Notes: generated from the letters alone by a model not told the origin. DNA of 64,000 nt from Hansfordia pulvinata (GCA_006538405.1 BJKQ01000009.1:1126001-1190000), one strand, 5' to 3'; positions 1 to 13,359 are shown, counted from the first letter of the stretch. Translations and numbers: made by a program.

Positions 1-2288
1 GCATCAGAAGTGTCTTGAGTCCTCCGTACTGCAATTCCAATACCCAGACTGTGTATCAGGCGTTGTTCGAAAGTACCCGTCTGGCCCAGTCGCCTGTGTC
101 AAGGCGAATTGCAGATCTGGTCGAGAACAGCTGGGTTCCATTGAAAGAAAGAAAAAAATGGCATGTACATCTCTGCGCTGCGACTCTGAAGGCAGGGGAC
201 TAGTACGAGTAGCCACGTAGCGTCCCCGAAACAGCACCGCATCTCCCGCAGCTGCAGCGACACCTGCAAGTAGGTACCGCCCAAGGTATCTTTTGAGCCC
301 TTACCCACCGGCCGACTCGCGGGACATTTCTCGGCTTCCGGTACCTGGAATGGCGTAACTCCGGGCTTAGGTACGCGTCGGGTACGGATAGTCATAGACA
401 ACCTTAACTTAGTTACAGGCACTGAGGCATTGGGAGGCGCTGGTATGGTCACGCCAGATCCATTTTCTTCGTTTCTTTCGTCCTTGTTACGGAGTAGTTC
501 CCGTCGCCGCCGCCGGTCTCCCGAGCGGAGACTAGCACTTTGGCAGCAGCAACACGGCGCACTCGCACGAGTGGGTGGAGTGGAAAGGAGATCGACGCCG
601 CCGGTACTCGTACGTCGCTAGCACGGACCAAGCTTCGAGCTTATTGTTACGAGTACTCTTGTACCCGTTGTGGTGTCCAATGTGTCCCCTATCCCCTTGC
701 CTTGCCCTGCTTGCCTACGAGGGCGCACTCCTCCCCGAAACATCGCCCGCTCCTGCTCAATTGTTTGTTTCACGTCTGCGTGCCCGTATGATACCTTGGC
801 GGAGATGGAATGGGAGAAAGGGTCATGGAACAGGGGTCCTGTCTGTTTGTCTGCGAGCAAGTCTCGAGTCAGCTCCGAGTACACCAAGACATGGCGACGA
901 TACGAGTAAAAAGCCTCCCAACCCTGTGTGTTATCAGTGCTGGCTCGGAATGTACTGTTGAGTCGTGTCGCTTGTCCGCTTTCCTGCTCCCCTTGCTATT
1001 GTACGTACCCATAACCCTAATAGTTATTTCGCAGTACAGTACACGAGCACAGTACTGGCTTATCGCTGCTGCTGTGGTCTCACAGTGACTCTATGGATCT
1101 CTTTCGAGTACGGGTATCCGTACGCGTGCAGAGAATAGTGGTACTCGTGCGAAACGGGATCTCGCCAACCCAAGGATGGCACGATGGGCCAGGACCCTTG
1201 CCGACGCCCCGCAGGAGCCGCCGCACACACAAGAGAGACACTTATTATTACGAGTAATCGTACACGCACAAAAGGTGGGGCGGCGGCAGGAGTAACGGCG
1301 GTAGGGATGAATCGAAACCAGAGAGAAGAATTCTAAGAAAGGATCAGGCCGGCCGCCCTTCTTTTGCTGCAGGTGACAAGACCAGAAGACTGCCCGTGCT
1401 ACAGGAGGGGAAAGGGGGAGGAGACAGCGGCCACGAGATGATGATGAAAAAAAAAAGGGGTGCCCCGCGCAAAGGAAGGGTGAGAGAGAGGATGAGACGA
1501 CAGGACGGATACGAGTACTCGCAGGGCTCACTCACTCACCAGCCAAAGCAACCAACACACAACCCTCTGCGCGCGGACGAGCCGCGTGTCGGCTCTTGGC
1601 GGCATGGGCACAGAACCACACACCCACAGGCTCGTCCTCTCTCTCATTCTCTTTGAGGCGTCGGGGATTAACGAGACGAGCAAGCATTGGGCGAGATCTG
1701 ATCCATACGAGTAATGATCCATCCCGCGCGCCAGGTCCCGCAGCGCAGGGGGCCACGCAGGCACGCAGGCACAGCAGGTCCGGCTTCGCTTCCGCACGCA
1801 GAAGTGGCTTGAGAAAAGTGGGGTACGGGTCGCGGTGAACACGGGCCATGCGGCAGGATGGTCAGGTGAACGTCCCGATTTTTTTTCTCTTCTTCCTTTT
1901 GGGGGGGAGGGGGGGGTGTCGTTGCAACAAATCCACCCTTGACTGATTCTGTAAGGTATCCTGATTGCAACTTGGCGCGCCGAAGACGGACCCCCCAAAA
2001 AAGCCAACCCCCACCCCCACCATCGTGAGCCATGTCGCCGTGGTTTCTGTTGTTGTTGTTCACGTTGTTTTCGTCGTCGCCGCCACCGCGAGACAGGCTG
2101 CCGGATTCCAGCAGCCTTCGCCTCTTCTCTCCCTCTCTACGACTCTACGAGTGCCAATCTACGCAAAGCTTCACAATCAAGTAGTGTGCTCGTAGAAGAA
2201 GGCGGGGAGGGAACACGAGTTGGTTGATGAGAACCAGTCGGAGGTGAATACTCGTAGCCATAGATACTCGTGCTTCCTGTATCGTACA
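1..2288. other. Intergenic, no gene recognised
   Basis: No reading frame here resembles a known family or has convincing splice structure. The stretch holds eight copies of the 8-mer TACGAGTA/TACTCGTA (about 204, 605, 649, 901, 1249, 1510, 1706 and 2249) and short purine or pyrimidine runs (for example the A run near 1447 and the G runs near 1900-1917). A gene entering from the left edge cannot be excluded. Confidence 0.5.
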
Positions 2289-2980
2289 TCACACGCCCCG
2301 CTTCTTGCTGATCCAGTCCCCGGGCCGGAAGTTCAGGCCTCCCTCCAAGATCGGGTTCTCGCTCTTGTGAGCCAGGTACAAGTCCATGAGCTCCTGCCAG
2401 TACTTGGCCCGGTTCTGGCCGCGGTCCGAGTCCCAGTTCTTCCTGAGCGACGACTCGATCGAGTGCAGCATGCTGGCCCGGCCCACCCCGCGCTGCATCC
2501 ACAGGAAGTCCGCCAGCAGCACCGACGACTGCATGTACTTGTTCAACCCCGGGTCGCTCTTGTCGTCGCTGTCGTCGTCGTCGTCGCTGTCGTCGTCGCC
2601 GCCGGCCCCGGCGTGGCGCTTACCATCGCCCTGCAGCGCCATCTCGTACGGCACGTCCACCCACAGCTCGCGGTCCGCCGCCGGCATCGAGTGGTACTTG
2701 ACAAAGTAGCCCTGGACCGGCTTCTTCTTCAGGGGGTCCAGGTATCTGCGGTGCGCCTTCGTCAGCATGTGCCCCGTTGCCTGCCCCCGGTGCGGTGCCG
2801 TGTCGTTCGCGCCTTGATGTGATCTACCACACCATACCGTCCGCAGATAGACAGAGATGATAGCACTCACTTGGGCCACTCTGCTCTCTTCGTGAGCCCG
2901 GCGGCGGCGTCATCCTCCAGCGGGATGGCAGCGGCGAGCCCGATCGCCAGGGCGGACACCGCCAAGGAGTACAGTCTCAT
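2289..2980 (-). CDS. Small secreted protein with Kex2-type site and Asp/Ser-rich acidic tract, unknown function
   Basis: I do not recognise a family. The model has two exons, 2871-2980 and 2289-2745, joined by a 125-nt intron (GTGAGT donor, GCAG acceptor, phase 2), giving 188 residues. The first 18 or so residues (MRLYSLAVSALAIGLAAA) form a typical fungal signal peptide, and a Lys-Arg pair at about 32-33 (LTKR) suits Kex2-type maturation. A stretch near residues 80-95 is almost entirely Asp and Ser. The C-terminal half is helical-looking and rich in Trp, Tyr and basic residues and ends in KKRGV; there are no cysteines in the mature part. Start and splice sites were chosen because they alone join the signal peptide to the long frame without a stop. 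An extracellular role, for example metal binding or a host-facing protein, is inference only. Confidence 0.72.
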
Positions 2981-5392
2981 GGTGGTTTCGGTAGATAGTG
3001 ATAAGCCCGCAAACGAAGAAGTGTCGGTGCAAGGTGCCTATATTCCCGACTGCCCGTGTTGCCTCGCTAACACTCTAACAGGCATTTCACGCGCTCAAAG
3101 GTGCGGTTGCTTGGGCTGGAACCACATCTCGGGCGACCGTTTGCTCTGGATGCTATTAAGTAAGTATACTGCGGCGCCGGATGCTCGACCTCTTGCAGAG
3201 GCGAAAGCGAGCGAACACTCAGCAACGCACAAAGTTGCCTCCACAACACTCGCCCCTGCGCCATTGCCATTGACGATCGTGCCTGGGCTTTTGCCTCTGA
3301 GCTGCGTCGATTGCCGGGATCGCGATGCTGCGCCCCTGGGCGAGTTACCACCCGCGCGAATGCCGGTCCAGCTCGCCATGACGTTGCTCGCAAGAGTACT
3401 CTGTTTCTAAGGTCACTGACGATGGCGGCGGCGGCGAATTCATTCCCTTGCCGCTATCTAGCTTCTCTCTCTCTTTCTCTCTCTCTCTCTCGCGCCGCTC
3501 ATCAGGTGGCGACTTTCTGGCCACATCAGCCCCATTGAGCCGCAGGAATCGATCTATTTATAAGGGGAAAACAGAATATGAACAGCCACGTGTGGATGCG
3601 CTGCTGATGCCGACAATGACCAACCCGTCCAAGGCAGGCTGACAAAACGGCGAGGCCGGCGGTTTCTTTGCAGAGTCGCCTCTCTTTCTCGCGGACGTTC
3701 CGTGGACTGTCCTGGTTGACGCAGCAGTGCTGCCCCCCGTTATGGTCAATTTGATCACTACCTAGGTAGGTACCTACTCTTACGCGTTCTCCGTAAGTTA
3801 CCCGCGCAGCAACGTTTCAGCAACGTCTTCCAAGCTTCGTACGTATACCTACTGACAATGCGTACGTACATACATAGCGCTCACTTGCGCCTTACTCGTA
3901 AAGGCTTTACCTTGGGAGGCAAGTACGCAGTACAGTACGAGGGCAGGTGAGGGAACCTGGGGGGGTCGAAATCAATTAATAGATTGCGCCTTTCTCCTTC
4001 TCCCTCTCCCCGTTCCTACAATTCTGACAAAAAGAAGAATAGAAATAAAAACAGAGAAAACCAAGAGATTCAGAACTTGCCGAGTTTTTTGCTTGAGCTC
4101 CAAGCCTCTTCTTGCCCTTGCCGCACTCGTACGAACTTGGTTACTGTAAACTCTTCCACTGTCTACACTGCCGAGTGCGGACCCGAGTGACTCGGTGCTC
4201 CATCCCGAGTGGCACCACACTGCGAGCATGGATCATCGTACACGCCACCACTTCCACTGGCGCCGGTACTGCGCTGCTGCTCGGTGCTGTGCTCGTAGTG
4301 GTGGTCGCGTTGTCCCTGGAGCTGAAGCGCGCGACGGGCGATTCCCGGCAGCGGCGGACTGCGGGGGCGGAGATACGAGTACGGGGACAGTAATTGGTAC
4401 TTTCTAGGTGGGCTTGGTAGCACGATAGCAGCGTTGCAGCAGTTGAAACATCCACTTGACTTCAATGTTGCCTCTCTGCCTCTTTCTTTCTCTCTCTCCC
4501 TCATCCACGTCCGCACCCGATGGACTCAAGATTAGCGTGGGGTGCGCAGGTGGTTCCCATTAGTTTTAGCCTCGTCGTTATCTTCAGGTGGTCCGGAGAG
4601 TCCTGTTTGTCGCTCTCTCTGTCTCCGGGGCTGAAAGGGGAGGGAGGGTCAGGGAGGGGAAGGGCAAGTGGACCATTCTCAACCGCCCCGGACGAGAGGC
4701 TGCCATTTTTCCTATTATTATTATTATCATCGTTTTTTTAATGGGCCGCGGCACTTGGATGCAATGCATATGCAGATGCACGTCGGCCAGCGTGACCTGA
4801 AAATCTCGTCAGCACCGCCCCGCCCGCCCTCGAGCACACAAACTGATCACTCGTACGAGACGCACCAAAGCCTCACTTGCTTGTCAGTCAGCCCTCAGCT
4901 CGCTGCCCGAGCCTCTACTACTCGTGCCACTGAATGCGATGGATGTCGCGTGTGGGGTGAGTACTCGTATCGCTCTGCGATGCCGATGGCGCCATCTCTC
5001 CCCCTCTCGTGTCTTCTGTCTTCATGGGGCGACCCGTACTCTCAACCAACCTCACTCTTGCACTCGTACGGATAGATAACCGATGCCGACCCCCACGAAG
5101 GGGGGGGTGTGTGGTGTGCATAGAGCAGAGACTCATGAGCCCGGCCTTTGGAAAGTCCTGTCCGAGTCAGTCCATGCCTGCCCGCAGGGGTAATCGCACT
5201 CGCCGCCAGGGGCCGTGAGGTATCATACTGGACCCCACTCTCTGGTTTCCGCCCTCCCGCCCTCCGCCAATGCTTGATCCGCGGCGTGCCTGGACTCGCG
5301 CGTATCAGTGTCCTCCGTAGCGCTCCCGGCCCGACTTCCGGGCGGCCCGGCGGCGGCGGCGGCAGCGGCGGCGACGACTCTACGACGACTCT

Positions 5393-5463
<71 letters not shown>

Positions 5464-7600
5464 GCTGCGCGGCTCTGCCCAGGCATGCACCCTTCTTCCC
5501 TTCCCCTTCTCACAGCAGCCACTTCCGGCGCAGTTTCGTAACTAAATACATGCTTGAAATCGACCGAGACAGGACGCATGTTCTCTGCAATGTGCGGGAG
5601 TCTACTGGCCTGAGTTTCCAGTGGTTGATAGTGACTCAGCCTCATGTGTGGCCACAAGTGCCTCCCCCCTTCCTTCAAATTGTCCTGCTTTTACCCGAGA
5701 GCCTACCGCGCAGGCGAGGATGCCACGTCTTCTCTGGCACCGTCGAGACGTTCTCATCGAAACCCTCGATTGGGCCCGCCGAGGCTGGCGATCTAGAGCA
5801 AGGAGTCCGGGTGGGACGGTCAAGACCCTTCAACTGCACACTCTCACAGAGCACCCTGCACCTCTTTTCGCTTCCCAATCGGCAGATTGGCAGCCATCCG
5901 CCTGCCCGTCATCCGGCGACGACGGCAGCCCCGCGGGAACACATGCAGACGGCTTCGTGGGACAGGAAGAGAAACGGCGGAGAAGACCCTGGGCATCCAA
6001 GCGTGGTTTCTGCCGAGGCTTTTCTGGGCCACCGTCAGGCCGTCTCTCTGGTATGAATCCGCGGGCGAGTTCAAGAACCAGTGCCTCTGGACACGCAGCA
6101 CAGTTCCGCCAAGATAAAACAAACGGCCTGCGATTGTGTTGATGCTCAACTCTTAGCTCAAAGACGCGATGGCGCACGATGCGGGGATACGGAGGGTTCC
6201 AGAGCAAACACTCGGACGTTGTGTGTGTTTTGAGGCCGGAGTGGTGACAAGTTTCAGTCGCGAGCATCATCGCTGGAGATCTTTCTCGGCGATTGTCGTT
6301 TCCCTTACATCTCCTTTTCGTATCCACGACACCTAGCTTGCACCTTCACTTGAGCCCTGTCCCCCTTTCTGGTGTAATCGTATCTCCGAAAAACCTCATG
6401 CTGCTGATTCTGCCGCCCACTGTCGAGTCACTGGCACCGCAGCTAATGACTAGTGCCAGTCGACGGCAGCCGCGGTGACGGAGCGAGACCTCATCTTCTT
6501 CTTCTCCATTGCTTAGTACAAAGTGATTCTGCTTCCTGGGCTGTGGCGGCATGTCATCCCCCTCTTGAGGTACACGCGCGCAAGACATAAAGGAGGAATG
6601 GAGCAATTCGCGAAGACAGTTTTAGGCTATGGTGCTGAGCTGTCTCTCTTCGGGGGTCTCAACCACCACACATACCTGCTCCCGCTTGCAACTGTCCATC
6701 ATGCCCCTTTCTACCGCGGTACAAGCGTCGGCCAGACAGTCTCGCCGTGTCAGCGGCTCCGAGTGGTATGGGCCAGGCACCAGAGGCCAGCCGAGAAAAC
6801 TGGGACCGTCACGCCCTGATTCTGTAATATAGATGCGAGGACGAGATCGGCCTGGAAGATGATCGAGTTGCAGGCTTTGCCGGCTTTCAGACCCGACTTT
6901 CAGATGTCCAAACAACCGGTCTGGGAGCACAGGCAAAGGCAGTCAACTGCCCCAAGTGGCTCACCGGCTCATTGACACGCTCATGGACGCTGCGGCCTTG
7001 TGGTCATTGCACAATCCAATTATCCACATCAACGTGACCCATGGAACGATAACAGAAGCCATCATCTTATAGATCGATAGACACACAGCACAAGTGACAG
7101 AAAGTGCATTCATCAGGTCTGACATTGAATTAATCGCGGTTTGTCAGGGGCGAACTGGCGCTGTGCCAAGGACCACTGTGTACTCCGATTACGATGCATC
7201 CCCTGTCAACACCCGTACACCACAAGCCTACCCTTTGTATTTTATAAATCGTGGCCTCATTCCAAAGCGTTCCACCCGTCGTTGCCCTGTCGGGTCTTTG
7301 TTTTATAATTTGTTGCCTACGTCCTCGTGGAGGAGTGCAGGCGGGGAAAATGAGACATTCGATAGCTGCGCTGACACGCCAACCCGCAAAACGCCGCCCT
7401 GCTGTGCATGTCTTCGTGTCCGAGAGAAGAGAGTTTCTGCCCATTGGGAAAGTGGGAAAAGTCGAAAAGCCGTATTAAGAGAACTTAATTGAGTCGCAAA
7501 AGGGGGGGCATGTCGGAACAAATGTGCAGCTTGCAAAGCCGAAAGGATCAAAAGTCGAGTGGGGGGCTTGATACCCCAGCAGAGTTGGGTGGCACGCCAA
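2981..7600. other. Intergenic with microsatellites
   Basis: No supported gene in 4.6 kb. It contains a CT tract at about 3461-3493, a TACCTAGGTAGGTACCTA palindromic patch near 3761-3778, a trinucleotide array at 5393-5462 and three copies of the TACGAGTA-type 8-mer (3893, 4374, 4962). The part next to 2980 should hold the promoter of the secreted-protein gene and the part next to 7601 the 3' region of the pyrophosphorylase gene. Long open frames around 5148-6330 have low-complexity composition and no family resemblance. Confidence 0.5.
5393..5462. repeat. (ACG)n microsatellite, about 23 units
   Basis: An uninterrupted run of ACG/GAC triplets about 70 bp long, preceded by imperfect copies (two CTACGACGA units) and a GGC-rich run. 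Because it is a triplet array, every frame through it is open (poly-Asp, poly-Arg, poly-Ser), which creates misleading open frames on both strands. Confidence 0.95.
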
Positions 7601-9008
7601 CTACATGATAATGGCGGGCACATCCACGTTGGCCTTGATGCTCTTGTGGGGGAGAACGCTGCCACCGTTGACGTAGATCTCGTCGCCGATGGTGACATCG
7701 TCACCGAGGACCGTGACGTTCTCCAGGCGGGCCCACTTGCCGACAATGCTGTTCCAGCCAACAATGGTGCTCTTGATCCAAGCGTGGTCCTTGACCTTGG
7801 AACCCGGAAGCAGAGTACACCTCTGCAGGCGCACACCATCGCCAATGACGACGCCCTTGCCAATGACAACGTTGGGGCCAATGCGGCAGTTCTTGCCGAT
7901 CTTGGCTGAGGGGTCGACCAAGACGTTGCCGCCGTGGACGTAGCTCTCGGAGAGGGGGCACAAGGCTTTGGGGTTCTTCTTGGCCAGAGAGGAGAGGTAC
8001 AGGCAGGTGCCGGTCAGGAAGTCCTTCGGCTGGCCAACATCCATCCAGAAGCCCTCAAGGTCGAATGAGTGCAGCAGGTTGTCGCGGACAATGGCGGGGA
8101 AGGTCTCCTGCTCGATGGAAGTGGGGCGGTTTTTCTCAATGCGGGAGAGGACAGAGGTGTTGAGCATGTAGAGACCAGCGTTGATGCGGTTGCCGACGAA
8201 TTCAACGGGCTTCTCGACGAAACGGTCGATGCGAGAGGGGTGGTTGGGTTTGTGCACAATAACACCGTATTTGGAGGGCTCCTCGACCTTGGTGACGACA
8301 ATGGTGCCCTCGTCGCCATGGGCCTTGTGGAAGTTGATGAGGTCTTGGAAGGGAAACTCGCAGGTGACGTCCGAGTTGAGGACAAAGAAGGGGGAGTCGT
8401 CCTTGGTGAGGATCTCTTCAGCCAGCTTGAGGGGGCCGGCGGTGCCCAGAGGTTCGGGCTCGAGGGAGAAGTGAATCTTGACACCGAGCTGGTCTTCGTA
8501 CTGTTCGTGGGGGGGCGTTGAGTCAGCATGAGCCAGGGGCAGCAAAGGTGGCGCAAGATGGGCGAGACAAGACAAACCTCCTTAAGCACTCTCTCCATGA
8601 TTTCGGGGCGGTAGTTGACGGCAAGGACGACGTCAGTGACACCGACCTTGGCCAACGCCTCGATCTGGTGCAGAATCATGGGCTTGTTGGCGAATTCGAC
8701 GAGAGGTTTGGGCATGGTCAGGGTCTGGGCCGCGCATTGTGTTAGCTGGGAGCGGACACGTCGTGGAGGCACAGCACGCAGAAAGCAAAACGAGGGCAAG
8801 CACGATGGGGTGGGCTTACCAGAGGACGCAGACGCGTACCAAAGCCGCCGACGAGAATGAGAGCTGAAGGGAGTTCATGTTAGCCAGCTGCTCTTGATGC
8901 CATGTGAAGCCAGCCATGGGAAATAGGTTGCTGGCTCAAGGGCCGAGGACGAGCGAGGGCGGTGGCGGTGGCAGTGGACGTGGCAGAAACAGACAACATA
9001 CCCTTCAT
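7601..9008 (-). CDS. PSA1: Mannose-1-phosphate guanylyltransferase (GDP-mannose pyrophosphorylase)
   Basis: The enzyme converts mannose-1-phosphate and GTP to GDP-mannose and pyrophosphate in the cytosol, supplying mannose for N- and O-glycosylation, GPI anchors and cell-wall mannan. There are four exons: 9002-9008, 8820-8863, 8578-8724 and 7601-8500. Introns are 138, 95 and 77 nt, each with GT-AG ends. The 365-residue product matches the usual length of about 360. Residues 8-18 carry the nucleotide-binding [11 protein letters not shown] motif, followed by PKPL; NSDV lies at 108-111 and FVEKP at 160-164. The last 110 or so residues form a left-handed beta-helix of hexapeptide repeats, ending in the typical AIIM. 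The first exon holds only ATGAAGG; it was placed because it restores the invariant MKALIL start with a GTATG donor. Frame is intact in all exons, and no paralogue is nearby. Confidence 0.96.
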
Positions 9009-12000
9009 ATTGATATTTGTGTAGTGTATTCAAGCTGGAGATGGTTCGAGTGGTGGGGGAGGCGAGGCGGCAGAGCGCGCAAGAGCAGCGATGGAGGGAT
9101 AGACCGGGCGGAGCACGGTGGGAGGCAATGGGTGAAAGGGGGCGAGGTGAAGTCGGGCGAACTGGCGACGAGCAGGCGGACGAACGGTCGGTCAGTCGAG
9201 GTTGAAAGCGGGCTGCGGCGGCGGTGCGAGGTGGGAACAGGAGGCCGTCGAATCGAAGGCGATACGTGGGCAGCTATTCGACCGTTGGCGCACAAAGAAA
9301 AGAGGGGGGGAGCAGGGTACTGGGTACCTTTGCCAGTGCGGTATATGGGGCGATACCGAAAGTACCTGCTAGCGAACGCGTGCCTGGGGGGGGTCGAAGG
9401 GAGGGGGGCGCGGCAGGTCGTGTACGAGTAGTGCACGGTGGTCCCCGTAATGCTCTAGCGTAGATCGCGGCGGGAGGCGATAATGAGACGGCCCGTATAT
9501 TTCAGAGCGAAGCCACAGGGGTTTACGGTTTGCGGCGGTTTCCGTCCACCTTCCCTTTTGAGGCTGGATACGGGAATGGTAATTCTTGATACCTCAGGTC
9601 AGGCACGAATGAGGCACGGTTTCTGGCGGTTGCAAACGGCAATGGTCGAGGTGGCAGGTGGCTGGCTGGAAGAGGGGAAGAGATGTGGTCATGGGCGGGC
9701 CGAGTGCCTGGGTCGGGACTAGAGCGAATGGATCAGCCCTCTCGTGACGCTGGCGATCCTCGAAGGACGCGGCCACAGGAGAAGGGGATTGTTTGGGAGG
9801 TGGGCAAGCCGTTTCGCCGTGTTTCGACGGGGACGGCAACTCGGGTGGGCAGAGGTCGACGTTGGCGCGGCTTTGTCCCAAATGACAAGTGGGCGGCCAG
9901 CTAATGAGGGCGCAAAGATCTGGCACGCCGTCTCATTTAAGGAGGGAATTAATCAAAGAGAGCCGGACGTGGATTATGCTGTGCTGCGCTGTACCGTTAC
10001 TTACTGTGCCCCAGCTCTCAGAGTCAGCTCCAGCTCCGGTCCCAGCTCTGCACGAGATTGATAGGTGGTAGGTACTCACATTATCTAGTCGTGGAAATTG
10101 CGCGCAATGACCGGACAGGCTTTCCTCGCTTGGATTGGAATGGAAATCTCTCGTCTTATATCTACAACATGCGTTGAAGCAGACCGAAGCCGTGACAGAG
10201 GAGGAAAAAAACGAGGCGACCCCTAAAAACCCCTGATTCCCAAGCCAATCGGTACTGGCGCACCTCCAGAATGTAACGGCGCAGTCACGCTTGCGGACTA
10301 GATTGGCAGTAATACCCTTGTAAGCCATTAGCAGTGCTACCCGATCCAGGCACCGCGTACGAGTAGGTCAAGACTGGACGGTGCTGCGAGGCGAGGTGGC
10401 TGTACTCGTACGTGGGGAGCAGTAGAATTCACGCGGTGACCTGAGGTCCCGCCACCTTGGCGATTCTGATACTCGTAGATGTGGTATCGAGGTAGTTGCA
10501 GTTGGGCCACGGCCACAAGATCCATGCATCTCGACCTTGTCGTGCTTGTCCGCAACTCTCTCCGTCTGTTCCTCTGCGGGAACAAGCGCCGGCCCATTTT
10601 TTGCCTCCACAATGATCAGTGACTGGAGCTGCGAGCGCCAGACCGGGCGCCAGTCAGGTCCATCAAAACGGCTGGTGCCACATTCGATCCTTGCTGCTAT
10701 CCCGCGTATCGAGCTCCTGCTAAGTGCATGACCGTACCCATGCAATCAATCACCAGAGACCTGACAGTATTGGTGTGAGCATGGGAACTGGGACATACCT
10801 GGCTTTGACTGGAACGGAACAGCACCGACGTTACATGTCACCTCATCATGTACGAGTAAGTAAGTAGGTACCTAATCTTGACAAGACCTAGAGCCTACAC
10901 CGTACTCGGTACAATGATTGGATCGGACTAACATGTCGAGAACCTTGAACGATCATGAGGATTTGTTGGCCGTATTGACGCGCTACTCGTACGTCCGTAT
11001 ATCTGCGCCGGCATGGGCCGCCGGGGTCACACAGTGCGAGTATACGGAGTGCTGCACAGCACAAGCAGACCGGGGGATATCACGTTCAGACAGGGGCGTA
11101 CAAACCGCGCGCCCAGGCTCGAACCGCGTGCTCGGCCTCGGCCCGAGTCGGATCAGGTCAGGTCGGGTCAGGTCAGGACACATCTCGACAATGGAACCAG
11201 GCGAAGAAGCCTCGCCTCGCCTCGCCTCGCATCCGCGCCGACAGGCCCAAGCCCGGCTCGGGTTACCACGAACCCTCGAAACTGGCCACATGGGCTGGTC
11301 TGGCCAGGCCAATGCGGGATACTCGTACTCATGACATGAGGTGTGCAGGGAAATCCAGACCGTCCGTGCCTCCTCCCTGCTGCCTCGAACACGAGCCGAA
11401 GAACCCAGGGCCTCTGGTGGCAATGGAGCCACGTGATGCTCGCAGTTCCACCCGCGGTTCGGCGCAATCCGTAGCAGCAGCCGCTGCCACTGCTGATCGT
11501 CTGTCGCGCCACGGGGGATATCCACGGCGCCGTGTTGAAGCGATGAGGTTTAAGTACCTTATAAGCTTACCTAAGGTAGATACCTTATCCTCGAGACATG
11601 GATAAACGGAGATGGAGTCCTCCGTTAGGTTAGGGAACTACCTAATTGCGTATTGTGTAGGTCGCCGTGCGGTACGGATCTTTGAACGGTCAAAGTTTTC
11701 CGGGCCATTCATCCAATACGATACTTTATTACCTCCCTTACCTACCACGCAGTCAAGTGTACGAGTACTCGTAGCAGTGCACCTGATCAGTGTTGATGAG
11801 TCTCCACGAGAGGTGCTCGTGGATCGTCAGTCCAGCAACACGAGATCCCTCACATATCCACCGTAGCCCGTGTCCAGCCACAGATGGCGCGCTCAGTGTG
11901 GCGCGGCCCTCGTCAGCAGATACTCCCCTACGGCGTACTCGTGTGCCCCTCCGTGCCCCCTCCTCCAGGTACGAGTAGTGTACCCTCCCTCACTCATCCA

Positions 12001-13328
12001 AGTGTGAGGTGAGTTTGGTGCCTCTTACCTCCGCTCGCCGCGGCCCACGCGCTCCGCATCCCCGGCCTCGACCCCGGACCGCTCCGGGCGCTTGCCCGCG
12101 TGCCCCGCCCGTGTCAGACGTGGCACCCGGCTTGGTTCCGTGCACTCTGGCCCGGGGTCATATCGTGCGCGGCATGCCAGGGCTGCCGCCGCCAGGGCCC
12201 TGTTTCTCTGCGGTGGCCCGCCCGGCAATCGTGCGACCTCCCCAGCCGAACCAACGCGTCTGTCCCCAACTGCCGCCCGACTCGTGCTTCGTTCAGGGGC
12301 ATCGACGGGGAGGTTCCCGGGTCGGTTCCGGGCTCCAGCTCATCCCCGCCGCACATACATGTAATGGTACCCTCGTGTCGACGCGAGGCGTCCCATTGCC
12401 GTCGATGTTGTATCCGCCCGGATTCTCGGCTGGCGCACGTGTGTGTGTGTGCTCACGCTGCCAGACTGCCCATTCCCCCGCCCCCCAGGCAGGACATCCG
12501 TCGGCAATGGGTAACCCATGGTTCGGCCATTTGCCACGCGCGAGACAGCCGCGCGGTCGCAAGTTCATGATGTGATTTGCCGGCGCGTAGCTGGTTTGCA
12601 CCTGTCTTGGCCGGGCTACGTGATCCCGACTCGCTTTGGCCGGGCCTGTGAGGTAGCAAGGGAGGGGGCGATTCTTCACCGGTGGGGTGGTCTTTCGCCC
12701 ACTTGCTTGCTGGTGTTGGCTGTCCGCGCGGCACCGTCTGTGGTTGGAGTGCCTGATCTTACCCCTCCCTCCATCCCTGGCAGCCCTGGTTTTCTTTTTC
12801 CCTTGTTTTTTTCGCGGTGGTGGGGAGAGGGGGGGCTCTGCGAGCTTCCCGATGCTCCATGTTGCATACCGGAATTGGTTGACTCGCGATATGAGTCTCC
12901 AAGACCTCGTCAGCTGACCTTTTCCCTTTTCCCCTTTTCTTCTCATCACGAAGACTTTGCCCCTTGTCACGCTTTCTCTTATTCTTCTTGCCAGCGACGT
13001 GCGTTATGAGGAACGGCCACGAGGCTCTGGAAGCCAGTGCAATTGCGAGCACGTAGCCGATACCGTGTCTGGATCGACTTGACACCTACCAGGCAGACAG
13101 GCGCAGATACCGGGAAGCCTGCGCCATGCTCCGGCACCTCCAGCCAGCGCTTTGGGGCCAGTGCAATGGAATCCGCAGGCGAGCCTGGAGATTAGCTCTC
13201 GCACACCACGGCGGTGATCGTTGCGAAGCTGAACAGCCTTCTCGCAGGTGACATGGACGGCATATCATGTTGTCGGAGTCGGCGATACAGGCGCAGAGGA
13301 GACAGGATGGAGTGAGAGAGAGGCATTC

Positions 13329-13357
<29 letters not shown>
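13329..13357. repeat. A29 homopolymer
   Basis: Twenty-nine consecutive A residues in a G/C-rich context. There is no target duplication or element upstream that would make it the tail of a retroposed sequence, so it is best read as a mononucleotide tract whose true length is uncertain. Confidence 0.9.

Positions 13358-13359
<2 letters not shown>

Noticed and set aside
5148..6056. Open frame of about 300 codons, plus strand
   Set aside because: Spans the ACG array, which removes stops in every frame; overlapping frames on both strands are equally open.
13329..13357. A29 tract as the tail of a retroposed gene or LINE/SINE
   Set aside because: No flanking target duplication and no gene-like sequence upstream on either strand.
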